Assembly: GCF_029813775.1 (NCBI RefSeq)
Contig: NZ_JARVKW010000005.1
Coordinates: 213,569 to 277,568 of the forward strand
DNA from: Streptomyces sp. DH24
GTDB taxonomy: Bacteria > Actinomycetota > Actinomycetes > Streptomycetales > Streptomycetaceae
DNA length: 64,000 nt
Direction: 5' to 3'
Positions within the stretch are counted from its first letter, which is position 1. Each line of letters starts with the position of its first letter. A program made the position numbers and the translations under genes. Below are positions 41,379-53,794 of the stretch, in pieces. The notes under the pieces are model-generated. The model searched no databases. It was not told the DNA's origin and was given only the letters and a program-made list of their open reading frames with translations.

Positions 41379-42263
41379 TCAGCCGGCGGCCTCTCTCAGC
41401 TTCTTCAGGCGCTCCACGTCCGCCGCGTGGCCCTCCTTGCCGCCGGGCGTCTCGATGACCAGCGGCACGCCCTCGGTCGCGGGATGCGTCATCAGCGCAC
41501 GGAACGGGTCCTCGCCGATGTGACCGGCGCCGATGTTCGCGTGGCGGTCCTTGTGGGCGCCCACCACGTCCTTCGAGTCGTTGGCGTGGATCAGCTTCAG
41601 CCGGCCCGGCCCGACCGTGTCCACCAGCAGGTCCAGCGTCCGGTGCATGCCGCCCGGGCCGCTCAGGTCGTGCCCGGCCGCGAAGACGTGGCAGGTGTCC
41701 ATGCACACGCCCAGCTTCGGATGGGCGTCCAGCGCCTCGAAGTACGGCCCGAAGTCCCAGGTCCGCGAGCACAGCGAGGAGCCCTGCCCGGCCGTGGACT
41801 CCAGCAGCAGATACGGATCGTCGTCGTGGGTCAGCTCGTCCAGCAGCGGCAGCAGATGCTCACGGACCTGCCTCAGCGCCACCGGCCGGTCCCGGCCGCC
41901 CGTCGCGCTGCCCGTGTGCACGACCACGCCCAGCGCCCCGATCGCCCGGCCGCGCCGCAGCGAGTGCCGCAGCGACTCCACCGAGCGCTCGACGGTCGCC
42001 TCCGTGTGGGAGCCGAAGTTGATCAGATAGGGGGCGTGCACGTACGCCGGGATCGCCTCCGCCTCGCACGCGGCGCGGAACGCCTCGTCCTGGCGCGGAT
42101 TGCCGGCCGGGGTGGCCCAGCCGCGCGGGTTGGCGACGAAGACCTGCACGGTCTCGGCACCGAGCTCACGGGCGTACGACAGACCGACGGAGTGGAGACC
42201 GCCGGCGACGGGGACATGGCCGCCGACGGGATTGCGGGAACGGCCGGACTGCTGACTCTTCAC
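41379..42263 (-). CDS. nfo: Endonuclease IV (AP endonuclease, Nfo)
   Basis: A 294-residue TIM-barrel enzyme that cuts the DNA backbone at abasic sites in base excision repair. The metal-binding motifs are complete: GGHVPVAGG start, VVVHTGSATG, LLESTAGQG, MDTCHVFAAGHD and HANDSKDVVGAHKDRHANIGAGHIG. The GTG start at 42263 has no Shine-Dalgarno. Upstream, the Ser/Thr kinase gene ends 34 bp away in the same direction, so both may be read together. Confidence 0.93.
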   Translation of the reverse strand: MKSQQSGRSRNPVGGHVPVAGGLHSVGLSYARELGAETVQVFVANPRGWATPAGNPRQDEAFRAACEAEAIPAYVHAPYLINFGSHTEATVERSVESLRHSLRRGRAIGALGVVVHTGSATGGRDRPVALRQVREHLLPLLDELTHDDDPYLLLESTAGQGSSLCSRTWDFGPYFEALDAHPKLGVCMDTCHVFAAGHDLSGPGGMHRTLDLLVDTVGPGRLKLIHANDSKDVVGAHKDRHANIGAGHIGEDPFRALMTHPATEGVPLVIETPGGKEGHAADVERLKKLREAAG

Positions 42264-42297
42264 CCGATCAGGGTGTCATGCCGCCCGGCCCGCCCCG

Positions 42298-44226
42298 TCA
42301 GCGGATCTCGATGGTGACGGTCGACCCCTTGGGGGCCTTCTCCCCGCCCGCCACGGACTGCCCCTCGACGGTGTCGCCGAACAGGCCGAGCAGGCCGCGG
42401 TCCTCCTCCACCTCGAACCCGGCCGCCTCCAGCTCCCGCCTGGCGTCGTCCACACTGTCGCCGACCACGTCCGGGACCTCGACCATCTCCGGGCCCTTGG
42501 ACACCGTCAGCGTCACCGTGTCGCCCTCGGCGGCCCGGCTGTCGGGCGCCGGGGTCTGCCGGGCCACCCGGCCCTTGTCGTACGCGGAATTGACCCGCTC
42601 GGCGGCGATCTTCACCTTCAGGCCGGCCTCCGTCAGCTCGGCCCGCGCATCGTCGAGGTCGTCGCCGGTGACGTCCGGCACGTCGATCGGGCTGCCCTTG
42701 CTGACGCTGAGCGCGACGGCCGAGCCCGCGCGGACCGTGGTGTTCGTCACCGGGGCCGTCGAGATCACGAAACCCCGGGGAACGTCGTCGCTGAACCCCC
42801 GCGTGACCATGCCCGGCTCCAGGCCGTCCTGCTTCAGCACCGCGCGGGCCTTGTCGAGCCGGTAGCCGGCGAGGTCCGGCACCTTCACGTTCTTCGGGCC
42901 GTCGGAGATCGTCAGCGCCACGGAGTCGTTCTGCCGTATGCGGCTGCCCGCCTCCGGGTCCGTGCTGATGACCGTGCCCCGCTTCACCGTGTCGCTGTAG
43001 GCGTGCCGCACCGTGCCCACGTCGAGCCCGGCCTCCTCCAGCCGGTCCCTGGCCTGCGCCTCCGTCTTCGTCAGCAGCGGTGGGACCTTCGTGAACTGGC
43101 CGGAGTTGATGTACCAGACGCCCGCGCCGACGCCGAACACCAGCAGCACCGCCAGCACGACCGCCAGCGGACCGCGCCCGCGCAGCCCCGGGCCGCGGCG
43201 CGGGAGGGGCGGCGGCGGGGACTGGAGACGGCTGGTGCGGTGCACGCCCGCCGCCTCGTCGTCCTCGTCGACCGGCAGCGGACGGGGCACCGTCAGCGCG
43301 CGCGGGATCACGCTCGTCCGGTCCTCGGCGATGTCGTGGTCCGAGGTGAGCGCCAGCGGCGGCACCGCGTCCAGCTGGGCGGCACCGAGCGCGGCACGCG
43401 CCTCGCGGGTCTGGGCGAGCAGCGCCACCGCGTCGTGCGGCCGGACGTCCGGGGTGCGGGCGGTCGCCGACGCCACCAGCTCGTCCAGCTCGTACGCCAT
43501 GCCGGGCACGGCGGCCGACGGCGGCGGCACGTCCTCGTGCAGGTGCTTGTAGAGCACGATCGCGGGGGAGTCCCCGTCGTGCGGCTTGTCGCCGGTCAGC
43601 ATCTCGTAGAGGACGACGCCGCACGCGTAGACGTCGACGCGCGGGTCCGCCGTCCCGCTCTCTATCTGCTCGGGCGCGAGATACGCCACCGTGCCGAGCA
43701 CGGTCCCGGTGGTGTTCGTCACCGTGTCCACGGCCCGTACGAGACCGAAGTCGGCGACCTTGACCCGGCCGTCGTCCCCTATGAGGACGTTCTCCGGCTT
43801 CATGTCCCGGTGCACGAAACCGGCGCGGTGGGCGGCGCCCAGCGCGGCGAGCACCGGCTCCAGGATGTCGAGCGCGGCCCGTGGCTGGAGCGCGCCGCGC
43901 TCGCGCAGCACGTCGCGCAGGGTGCAGCCCGCCACGTACTCCATGGCGAGGTAGACGTACGGGCCGTCGGTGCCCTGGTCGAAGACCTGCACCACGTTGG
44001 GGTGGGCGAGGCGCGCCACCGACTTCGCCTCGCGGATGAAGCGCTCGACGAACGACCCGTCGGCCGCGAGCGACGGATGCATCACCTTGAGCGCGAGCAC
44101 GCGGTCCAGGCGGGTGTCCACGGCCCGGTAGACCGTGGCCATCCCGCCGACCGCGATGCGCGCCTCGACGCGGTACCGCCCGTCGAGCAGCTGCCCGACC
44201 AGAGGGTCCTGAAGGGTCGTGTCCAC
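42298..44226 (-). CDS. pkaF: PASTA-domain Ser/Thr protein kinase (PkaF/PknB-PknL type)
   Basis: A 642-residue membrane kinase: Hanks-type domain (about 18-280) with glycine loop IAVGGMATVY, catalytic K47, HRD (139-141), metal-binding N146, DFG (159-161) and APE; a juxtamembrane linker (285-350); a single membrane helix (353-372); and four extracellular PASTA repeats (380-642), each beginning VPxLxG/VPDVxG. PASTA domains bind peptidoglycan fragments. An open frame continues upstream, but GTG 44226 is 7 nt after TACACT (complement of 44234-44239), suggesting a leaderless start. S. coelicolor PkaF occupies this position; PknL (Rv2176) is its mycobacterial counterpart. Confidence 0.93.
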   Translation of the reverse strand: MDTTLQDPLVGQLLDGRYRVEARIAVGGMATVYRAVDTRLDRVLALKVMHPSLAADGSFVERFIREAKSVARLAHPNVVQVFDQGTDGPYVYLAMEYVAGCTLRDVLRERGALQPRAALDILEPVLAALGAAHRAGFVHRDMKPENVLIGDDGRVKVADFGLVRAVDTVTNTTGTVLGTVAYLAPEQIESGTADPRVDVYACGVVLYEMLTGDKPHDGDSPAIVLYKHLHEDVPPPSAAVPGMAYELDELVASATARTPDVRPHDAVALLAQTREARAALGAAQLDAVPPLALTSDHDIAEDRTSVIPRALTVPRPLPVDEDDEAAGVHRTSRLQSPPPPLPRRGPGLRGRGPLAVVLAVLLVFGVGAGVWYINSGQFTKVPPLLTKTEAQARDRLEEAGLDVGTVRHAYSDTVKRGTVISTDPEAGSRIRQNDSVALTISDGPKNVKVPDLAGYRLDKARAVLKQDGLEPGMVTRGFSDDVPRGFVISTAPVTNTTVRAGSAVALSVSKGSPIDVPDVTGDDLDDARAELTEAGLKVKIAAERVNSAYDKGRVARQTPAPDSRAAEGDTVTLTVSKGPEMVEVPDVVGDSVDDARRELEAAGFEVEEDRGLLGLFGDTVEGQSVAGGEKAPKGSTVTIEIR

Positions 44227-44342
44227 GCAGGTGAGTGTACGAGCCGCCACTGACGCCCAAGCCCGCACCGGAGCTCTGCAGCCGACCTGTGACGCTTCCC
44301 ACGGAGGGGACGGCCACCGCGGAGGAAGGCGGCCGACGGCGC

Positions 44343-46590
<2,248 letters not shown>

Positions 46591-46604
46591 GGGCGTCCAG
46601 CCCC

Positions 46605-46692
46605 TCCCTTCGCCGGCATGACCCGGATCAGGTTCGTACGGTCGGAGGCCGCCAGCCTCCCTCTCAGCCCGGTGCGTCCGGGCTCCCGCGAG
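46605..46692 (-). ncRNA. TPP riboswitch (THI element) upstream of thiO
   Basis: On the minus strand the sequence contains CGGGCTGAGAGGGAGGC and GAACCTGATCCGGGTCATGC followed by CGGCGAAGGGAGG, the conserved cores of the TPP riboswitch. The Shine-Dalgarno GGGAGGGG (46601-46608) abuts the 3' end, so thiamine pyrophosphate probably hides the ribosome-binding site (translational control). Confidence 0.95.
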
Positions 46693-46764
46693 TGCTTTAC
46701 GGTGGCCACCTTAGGCCCTGTCGTCCGGCCTTCGCAGCTCGCACCGTGCAAGGGAGCCTCAGCC

Positions 46765-47118
46765 GTGGCACGTTCGCTCGACGGTCTGGTCCTCGCCCCC
46801 GTCGCCGACCAGGCCCCCGGCCAGGTGGGCACCCGCACCCGCTTCGCCTACCACGAGAACGACGGCGAGATCTGGGCCGACTACGCGGGCGGGGACGTCG
46901 TGCGCGGGCACCTCGTGGGCACCCGGCGCGGCGACCGGCTGGACTTCCGCTACGTCCAGCTCAAGCGGGACGGGACGACCTCCTCCGGGCACTGCGTGTC
47001 GACCGTCGTCGAGCTTCCCGACGGGCGTGTGCGCCTGGACGAGACCTGGGAGTGGGAGTCGCAGGAGGGCGGCGGGACCAGCGTTGTGGAGCAGGTCACG
47101 TGCCCGGCCACTGACTGA
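46765..47118 (+). CDS. Small conserved protein of unknown function
   Basis: A 117-residue protein with many short strands and aromatic residues (TRTRFAYHENDGEIWADYAG, RYVQLKRDGTTSSGHCVSTV, VRLDETWEWESQEGG), suggesting a small beta-barrel. No catalytic motif or signal peptide is seen. GGGAG (46752-46756) precedes the GTG. It lies divergent from thiO, beyond the TPP riboswitch, and 28 bp before the FAD reductase gene. A role in thiamine metabolism is not shown. Confidence 0.7.
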   Translation: MARSLDGLVLAPVADQAPGQVGTRTRFAYHENDGEIWADYAGGDVVRGHLVGTRRGDRLDFRYVQLKRDGTTSSGHCVSTVVELPDGRVRLDETWEWESQEGGGTSVVEQVTCPATD

Positions 47119-47146
47119 CGGTTCGTCAGGTGTCTATGGTGATCGG

Positions 47147-48388
47147 GTGAGCGAGCAGACGCAGGACCGGGCAGGGGACACGCCGCGCCGCGTGGTCGTC
47201 GTGGGCGCGGGCATGGCCGGCGTGCAGACCGCCGTCGCCCTGCGGGAACAGGGCTTCACCGGCACCGTGACGCTGATCGGCGCCGAACCCCACCAGCCGT
47301 ACGACCGGCCGCCGCTGTCCAAGGCCGTCCTGCTGGGCACGGCCGAGCATTCCGCCTTCGACGTCGACTTCGAGGCGCTCGGCATCGAACTCCGGCTCGG
47401 CCGCGAGGTGCTGGGCGTCCGCCCCGCCGACCACGCACTCGACACCGCCGAGGGGCCGGTGCCGTACGACGTCCTCGTGCTGGCCACCGGCGCCGAACCG
47501 ATGCGTCTGCCGGGCGCCGAGGGCGTGCCCGGCGTCCATCTGCTGCGCACCCTCGACGACGCCGAACGGCTGCGGCCCGTGCTCGCCCGGCAGCACGACA
47601 TCGTGGTCGTCGGCGCCGGCTGGATCGGCGCCGAGTTCGCCACGGCGGCGCGCGAGGCGGGCTGCGCGGTGACCGTGGTGGAGGCGGCGGAGCGGCCCCT
47701 CGCGGGCGCGCTGCCCGCCGAGGTGGCCGAGCCGATGGCCGCCTGGTACGCCGACGCCGGTGCCGTCCTGCGCACGCACACGCGCGTGGCGCGCGTCGAG
47801 CCCGGTGCGGTGCTCCTCGACGACGGCTCGCGCATCCCGGCCGGTGCCGTCGTCGTCGGCATCGGCGCCCGCCCCGCCACCGCCTGGCTCGCCGGCTCCG
47901 GCATCGCCCTGGGCGCGCGGGGCGAGGTGGTCGCCGACGAGCAGCTGCGCACCTCGGCGCCGGACGTCTACGCGGTCGGCGACTGCGCCTCCTTCCCGTC
48001 CGGGCGCTACGGCGAGCGGCTGCTGGTGCACCACTGGGACAACGCGCTCCAGGGCCCGCGCACGGTGGCCCGGAACATCGTCGGCGGCGCGATCGGCCAG
48101 ACCCCCGCCGTCTACGACCCGGTGCCGTACTTCTGGTCCGAGCAGTTCGGGCGCTTCGTGCAGTACGCCGGCCATCACACGGCCGCCGACACCGCCCTGT
48201 GGCGCGGCGACCCGTCCGGACCGGCCTGGAGCGTCTGCTGGCTGCGCGACGACCGGCTGGTCGCCCTGCTCGCGGTGGGACGGCCGAGGGACCTGGCCCA
48301 GGGCCGGCGGCTGATCGAGGCGGGCGCCGTGCTGGACCCGCGGCTGCTCGCGGACCCGGCGCGGCCCCTGAAGGCGGCGACGGCCTGA
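47147..48388 (+). CDS. FAD/NAD(P)-dependent ferredoxin reductase-like oxidoreductase
   Basis: A 413-residue flavoprotein of the rubredoxin/ferredoxin reductase type (pyridine nucleotide-disulfide fold): FAD motif RVVVVGAGMAGVQTAVALRE, PPLSKAVLLG, NAD motif IVVVGAGWIGAEFATAAREAG, and VYAVGDCASFPS. The C-terminal reductase domain is present. It would pass electrons from NAD(P)H to a ferredoxin or P450 system; no such partner gene is adjacent. TATGGT (47135-47140) 6 nt before the GTG, with no Shine-Dalgarno, suggests a leaderless mRNA. A 6-bp hairpin CTGACG-GTT-CGTCAG (47115-47129) sits just upstream. Confidence 0.88.
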   Translation: MSEQTQDRAGDTPRRVVVVGAGMAGVQTAVALREQGFTGTVTLIGAEPHQPYDRPPLSKAVLLGTAEHSAFDVDFEALGIELRLGREVLGVRPADHALDTAEGPVPYDVLVLATGAEPMRLPGAEGVPGVHLLRTLDDAERLRPVLARQHDIVVVGAGWIGAEFATAAREAGCAVTVVEAAERPLAGALPAEVAEPMAAWYADAGAVLRTHTRVARVEPGAVLLDDGSRIPAGAVVVGIGARPATAWLAGSGIALGARGEVVADEQLRTSAPDVYAVGDCASFPSGRYGERLLVHHWDNALQGPRTVARNIVGGAIGQTPAVYDPVPYFWSEQFGRFVQYAGHHTAADTALWRGDPSGPAWSVCWLRDDRLVALLAVGRPRDLAQGRRLIEAGAVLDPRLLADPARPLKAATA

Positions 48389-48483
48389 CACCCGCGCCAC
48401 AGCCCCTGTACACGGTGGGTGCGCGCGCCGACGCGGGGGGCTCCGGCTTCCGACTGTCAGTGGCAGATGGCAGGCTTGATTCC

Positions 48484-48849
48484 GTGACCGAGATTGACGC
48501 AAAGATCGATGCTCTCGTCCCCGCCTGGCTCACCCTCCCCGACATCGCCGAACAGCTCGGCGTCGAGGTGACGCGTGTGCGGCAGCTGGTCAAGGACGGC
48601 CAGCTCATCGCCGTACGCCGCGGTGAGAACCGCGCGCTGCACGTACCCGCCGCCTTCATCGACGGGGACAAGGTCGTCAAGGGCCTGTCCGGAACCCTGA
48701 CGCTCCTGCGGGACGACGGCTTCACGGACGAAGAGATGCTGGAGTGGCTCTTCACCCCCGACCCGAGCCTGCCCGGCACGCCCGCGCAGGCCCTGAGCGA
48801 GAATCGCGGCACGGAGGTGAAGCGCCGCGCCCAGGCGCTCGCCGTCTGA
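48484..48849 (+). CDS. Rv2175c-family wHTH DNA-binding protein
   Basis: A 121-residue protein matching the Rv2175c family: an N-terminal helix-turn-helix (LTLPDIAEQLGVEVTRVRQLVKDGQ) and a C-terminal dimerisation region (VVKGLSGTLTLLRDDGFTDEE, WLF). In M. tuberculosis, Rv2175c is phosphorylated by PknL, which is encoded beside it; here PkaF is 4 kb away. An open frame extends 95 codons upstream but lacks support. CAGGCT (48471-48476), 7 nt before GTG 48484, suggests a leaderless start. The DNA target is unknown. Confidence 0.85.
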   Translation: MTEIDAKIDALVPAWLTLPDIAEQLGVEVTRVRQLVKDGQLIAVRRGENRALHVPAAFIDGDKVVKGLSGTLTLLRDDGFTDEEMLEWLFTPDPSLPGTPAQALSENRGTEVKRRAQALAV

Positions 48850-48962
48850 GCCCGAGCCCGACCTGACATACCGTCCGGCGTACGGGCCGGCCCCGCCCGG
48901 GTCCCGGCCCCGGACCGGCACGGCCCGCCCGCGCCCCGGTGCTGGCCCGGCCCGTACGCCAC

Positions 48963-48999
48963 AGACACCGTGCGTCACGAGACACCGTGCGTGACGCAC
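48963..48999. repeat. Direct repeat and inverted repeat before thiE
   Basis: AGACACCGTGCGT occurs at 48963-48975 and 48980-48992 (period 17). Overlapping this, GTGCGTCAC (48970-48978) and GTGACGCAC (48991-48999) form an inverted repeat. The thiE gene follows from 49058. No TPP riboswitch is visible before thiE, so these repeats are candidate regulatory sites. Confidence 0.5.
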
Positions 49000-49057
49000 G
49001 CGCGTGTGCCACCGACGGCACACCTGCCCGCGCACCGAACCCCGGGGGGACCCACGC

Positions 49058-49711
49058 ATGCCCGACACCGCCACCGCACGCGCCGCGCTCGGCGACGCCC
49101 GTGTCTACCTCTGCACGGACGCCCGCAAGCGCCAGGGCGACCTGCCCGAGTTCCTGGACGCGGTCCTCGCCGGCGGGGTCGACATCGTGCAGCTGCGCGA
49201 CAAGGGCATGGAGGCCGCCGAGGAACTGGAGCACCTGAAGGTCTTCGCCGACGCCTGCGCCCGGCACGGCAGGCTCCTCGCGGTCAACGACCGCGCGGAC
49301 GTCGCCCACGCCGCCCGCGCCGGCGTCCTGCACCTCGGCCAGGGCGACCTCCCGGTCCCGGCCGCGCGCGCGATCCTCGGTGACGAGATCCTGATCGGCC
49401 GCTCCACGCACGCCGAGTCCGAGGCCGCGGCAGCCGCCGCCCAGGACGGCGTGGACTACTTCTGCACCGGCCCGTGCTGGCCCACCCCGACCAAGCCCGG
49501 CCGCCACGCACCCGGCCTGGACCTGGTGCGGTACACGGCCTCCCTGGGCACCGACCGCCCCTGGTTCGCCATCGGCGGCATCGACCTCGGCAACCTGGAC
49601 CAGGTGCTGGAGGCCGGCGCCCGCCGGGTCGTCGTCGTCCGGGCGATCACCGAGGCGGACGACCCCGGAGCGGCGGCGGCGGAGTTCGCCGAGCGGTTGC
49701 GCGAGGCGTAG
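49058..49711 (+). CDS. thiE: Thiamine-phosphate synthase (ThiE)
   Basis: ThiE joins the pyrimidine and thiazole halves to thiamine phosphate. The 217-residue TIM-barrel has [68 protein letters not shown] and WFAIGGID, the family core. ATG 49058 has GGGGGGA about 7 nt upstream. The other thiamine genes here (thiO, thiS, thiG) are 2.5 kb upstream on the other strand. The metF gene follows 130 bp later. Confidence 0.95.
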   Translation: MPDTATARAALGDARVYLCTDARKRQGDLPEFLDAVLAGGVDIVQLRDKGMEAAEELEHLKVFADACARHGRLLAVNDRADVAHAARAGVLHLGQGDLPVPAARAILGDEILIGRSTHAESEAAAAAAQDGVDYFCTGPCWPTPTKPGRHAPGLDLVRYTASLGTDRPWFAIGGIDLGNLDQVLEAGARRVVVVRAITEADDPGAAAAEFAERLREA

Positions 49712-49806
49712 GCGGGTCCTCGCAGGGCCTGTGGACCCGGTTCGGGGCCCACATGTCCAAGGGGTGGACAAGAAGTGGACAATTCGGGCAAATTTCCGGC
49801 ATTCGG

Positions 49807-50765
<959 letters not shown>

Positions 50766-50821
50766 ACCGGTCGCACGGGTATACGACACACTGCGTAGCG
50801 GCCACTGGGAGAGGGGCGTAC

Positions 50822-51757
50822 ATGGGCTGGACGGTCCTCTACATCGCGTTCGGCATCGTCGCGTTGTGGCTGCTGGGCGAGGTGCTGCTGCAGTACAAGG
50901 CACGCCTGCGCTGGCGGCTGCTGGCATTCGCCGGGTTCCTCGGTGTCGTCCTCGGTGTACTCATCCCGTCCGTCGTCGTGATCGGACTGGGCGCCGCCGC
51001 CTTCGCGGTCGGCCAGACCTACGTCACGCTGTCGTTCCGCAGCGGCTTCGCGGCCGGCTGGGCGGTCAACGCGCCCGCCCTCAGCAGCAAGACCCGACGC
51101 TACGACCGCGACCGCCAGGAGCCCTCCCCGGAGGACTCCGGACTCGCCGGCGAGAGCGAATACGGCGACGGCACGCGCACGCGGAGTGACGGCGACCGGC
51201 CCTACGGGACCGACGACTACGACCGCGACGACGTCTTCACGCCCGCCCGCCCCACCGCCGACCCGACGCCCGCCGAGTCGACCGCGGTGTACGCGCCGCA
51301 GCCCCTGCCCGACGACACCGGCTCCTACGGCGTGTACGCCGACACCGGCTACCCCCAGGGCGACCCGCAGCACGCGGCGGCCGCCCAGGGCGCCGACCAG
51401 AACTACGCCTACGGCTACACCGGCTACGACCAGAACTACGGCTACGACGCCACGGGCCAGCAGCAGTACGCCGCCTACTCCGACCCGTACATCGGCACCC
51501 AGACCTACGGCGGCGCCCCGTACGACCCGGCGGCCTACGGCCAGCAGGCGTACGGACAGCAGGACTACACCCAGGACCAGTACGCCGCGGGCTACGGCGG
51601 CGAGACCCCGCCCGGCGGCGTGTGGGTGCCGCAGCAGCGCAGCACCGACGACCCCTACGGCGGGGAACTGCCGCCCGAGCAGCCCTACCCGTACCAGGGC
51701 GAGCAGCCGCAGCAGCCGACGCAGGGCACCGGGTACGACGAGCAGTACCGCTACTGA
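50822..51757 (+). CDS. Membrane protein with Tyr/Gln-rich low-complexity tail
   Basis: A 311-residue protein with two N-terminal membrane helices (about 4-21 and 31-66, containing LLAFAGFLGVVLGVLIPSVV) and a very long hydrophilic tail (80-311), which begins acidic and ends in a Tyr, Gln, Gly and Asp repeat rich in YG and QQ/YGQQ units (QNYGYDATGQQQYAAYSD). GGGAGAGGGG is a strong Shine-Dalgarno. I recognise no enzymatic domain. The tail is typical of disordered or phase-separating segments at the cytoplasmic membrane face. TATACG (50779-50784) is a weak -10 candidate. Confidence 0.8.
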   Translation: MGWTVLYIAFGIVALWLLGEVLLQYKARLRWRLLAFAGFLGVVLGVLIPSVVVIGLGAAAFAVGQTYVTLSFRSGFAAGWAVNAPALSSKTRRYDRDRQEPSPEDSGLAGESEYGDGTRTRSDGDRPYGTDDYDRDDVFTPARPTADPTPAESTAVYAPQPLPDDTGSYGVYADTGYPQGDPQHAAAAQGADQNYAYGYTGYDQNYGYDATGQQQYAAYSDPYIGTQTYGGAPYDPAAYGQQAYGQQDYTQDQYAAGYGGETPPGGVWVPQQRSTDDPYGGELPPEQPYPYQGEQPQQPTQGTGYDEQYRY

Positions 51758-51790
51758 GCGGCGCCGCCGGCCGAGCGGTGCCGCCCGCGC

Positions 51791-53308
51791 TCACTGCGAG
51801 CCGCGGAACTCCGGCCCCTCCACGATCAGCCCGGCCACCAGCGCGCCCGACATCCCCGCGTGCGGCAGCCCGCCGCCCGGATGGGCCCAGCCGCCGACGG
51901 TGAACAGACCCGGCAGGCGGGTGCTGTTCGACGGGTGCAGCAGCCGCCCCTCGGCCGCGGCCAGGGCCGGCGCGGGAACCGCACCGCCTTCCGCGGCGGT
52001 CTCCGCGGCGATGTCGGCCGGCGTGCGCACCTCGTGCCACAGGATGCGGTCGCGCAGGCGGGGGACGGCCCGCTCCGCCGCGGCGATCATGCCGTCGGCG
52101 TGGTGCTCGAAGCCCTCGGACCCGGCCCCGCCCCGCTCGCCGGACCGGGCGGGCACCGTCGACGTCAGCGTCACGGCCTCGTGACCGGCGTCCGGAACCA
52201 GCTCGGGGTCGTCGGGCCGCAGGACCGTCACCGTCGGAGGACCGACCGCGCCGGGCGGCGTACCGAACAGCGCGTCCAGCTCCGCCTCCCGGTCCGTCGC
52301 GTGCACCACCGTGCGGTGCGCCGTCCCCTCCGGCCGCGCCCCGCGCAGCGCCAGCAGCACCGTGAGCCGGCTCGCCGGCCCGCGCTGCGGCGGGACCCCG
52401 GCGCCCTCGCGCACCGCCGACTGTCCGGCGAGCCGGTCCAGCACGCCCGGCGCCGCACCGGCGACCACGTAGTCGGCCTCCGCCACTTCCTGGCCGGCCA
52501 GCTCCACGCCCGCCACCCGGCCGTCCTTCTCCACGATCGCGGTCACCTCGGCGCCGAAGCGGAACTCCACCCGGCGCGCCACGCACCGGTCGTGCACCGC
52601 GCGGGCCAGCTCCCGCAGCCCCCCGCGCACGTACCACATGCCGAAGGCGTGCTCCATGTACGGCAGCACGGCCGCGCTCGCCGGCGTGAGGCGCGGGTCC
52701 AGGCCGTACGCGAGGGCGTGGCTCTCCAGCAGGGCGGCCAGCCGCGCGTCCCGCAGCTCCCACGCGGCGACCTCGGCGAGCGTGCCGGCCCGGCGGGTGC
52801 GCAGCAGCCGCTTGTGCGGCACCGCCGGATACGGCTCCCGCTCGGCCAGCACCTGCCAGTTCGGCCACAGCGGCTCCTCCAGCAGCGGCCGGCGCGTGCG
52901 GTCCCAGGCCTCGCGGGCGCGCACCAGGAAGTCGCCCCAGCGGCGGCCCGCGCCCTCGCCCAGCGCCTCGTCCAGGGCCGCGACGACACCCGCGCGTGAG
53001 GCGTTCGGCAGGGCGACCCGTGTGCCGTCCGCGAAGACGTGCCGCGAGGACGGGTCGACCTGGACCAGATCGACGCAGGCCTCCAGCGGCTCCTTGCCGG
53101 TCTTGACGAACAGGTCGCGCCAGACGGCGGGCAGCGGCAGCAGCCCCGGACCCGTGTCGAAGGAGAAGCCGTCCCGCGTCACGCGGCGCAGCGCCCCGCC
53201 GTACGTGTCCGTCCGCTCGTACACCGTCACCCGGTGGCCCGCGACGGCCAGCCGGGCGGCGGCAGCCATCGCGCCCATCCCGGCGCCGATCACCGCAATC
53301 CGTGCCAT
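51791..53308 (-). CDS. Phytoene desaturase-like FAD/NAD(P)-dependent oxidoreductase
   Basis: A 505-residue flavin oxidoreductase of the CrtI/carotenoid desaturase-isomerase type: N-terminal MARIAVIGAGMGAMAAAARLAVAGHRVTVYE, FSFDTGPGLLPLP, YGLDPRLTPASA and a C-terminal GLFTVGGWAHPGGGLPHAGMSGALVAG. The substrate may be a carotenoid, a menaquinone precursor or another polyprenyl; no carotenoid genes flank it. ATG 53308 has TAAAGT (complement of 53316-53321) 7 nt upstream, suggesting leaderless mRNA. The flavin fold is certain, the substrate is not. Confidence 0.85.
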   Translation of the reverse strand: MARIAVIGAGMGAMAAAARLAVAGHRVTVYERTDTYGGALRRVTRDGFSFDTGPGLLPLPAVWRDLFVKTGKEPLEACVDLVQVDPSSRHVFADGTRVALPNASRAGVVAALDEALGEGAGRRWGDFLVRAREAWDRTRRPLLEEPLWPNWQVLAEREPYPAVPHKRLLRTRRAGTLAEVAAWELRDARLAALLESHALAYGLDPRLTPASAAVLPYMEHAFGMWYVRGGLRELARAVHDRCVARRVEFRFGAEVTAIVEKDGRVAGVELAGQEVAEADYVVAGAAPGVLDRLAGQSAVREGAGVPPQRGPASRLTVLLALRGARPEGTAHRTVVHATDREAELDALFGTPPGAVGPPTVTVLRPDDPELVPDAGHEAVTLTSTVPARSGERGGAGSEGFEHHADGMIAAAERAVPRLRDRILWHEVRTPADIAAETAAEGGAVPAPALAAAEGRLLHPSNSTRLPGLFTVGGWAHPGGGLPHAGMSGALVAGLIVEGPEFRGSQ

Positions 53309-53794
53309 GACCGCGACTTTATCCGCCCCCACCGACAGTCCCGCCGCGGGCCTGTGAACAGCGGCTTTCCGGTCCTCGCCGGGTGGTGCCTGCCGGTGTC
53401 GGCCATGCCGGGGGAGTACCGGCGCGGACGCGCTCGGCACCAGGCGCGGCGCGGGCCCGCGGTGGCCGGTGCGCAGACCTGAGTACATGTACCTAGAACG
53501 ACAGTTGAGTACGCGCGCGGATGGGTGCGGGCCCGCTCGAACGAGAGAGTGGAGGCACGGAGAAGGGGCGCGGCACCGGCACCGGCGACACGGGGCGCCG
53601 GAACGGTGCGGCCCTCGATCCGCTCCTTCCGCCGGCCGGCGGTCGGCGGGAGCGAGGCACGGGGGAGACCCGGGGGACGACCGGAAACGGGGTTCGACGG
53701 GGGGACGTACGGGGGAGCAGGGGAAGCGCCGGTCCGACGGCGGCCCGCGGGGGACGCGGCCACGACGGACCGGCGCTTTCACGTGCGCGGCCGG
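53309..53794. other. Gene-free region, 486 bp, with small palindromes
   Basis: No convincing gene is seen on either strand; open frames here are short, unlike any family I know, and lack start signals. It includes the promoter of the desaturase-like gene (near 53316-53321), the palindrome GTACATGTAC (53482-53491), and a purine-rich GA-repeat stretch (53540-53720). The TetR gene ends at 53795. Confidence 0.6.
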
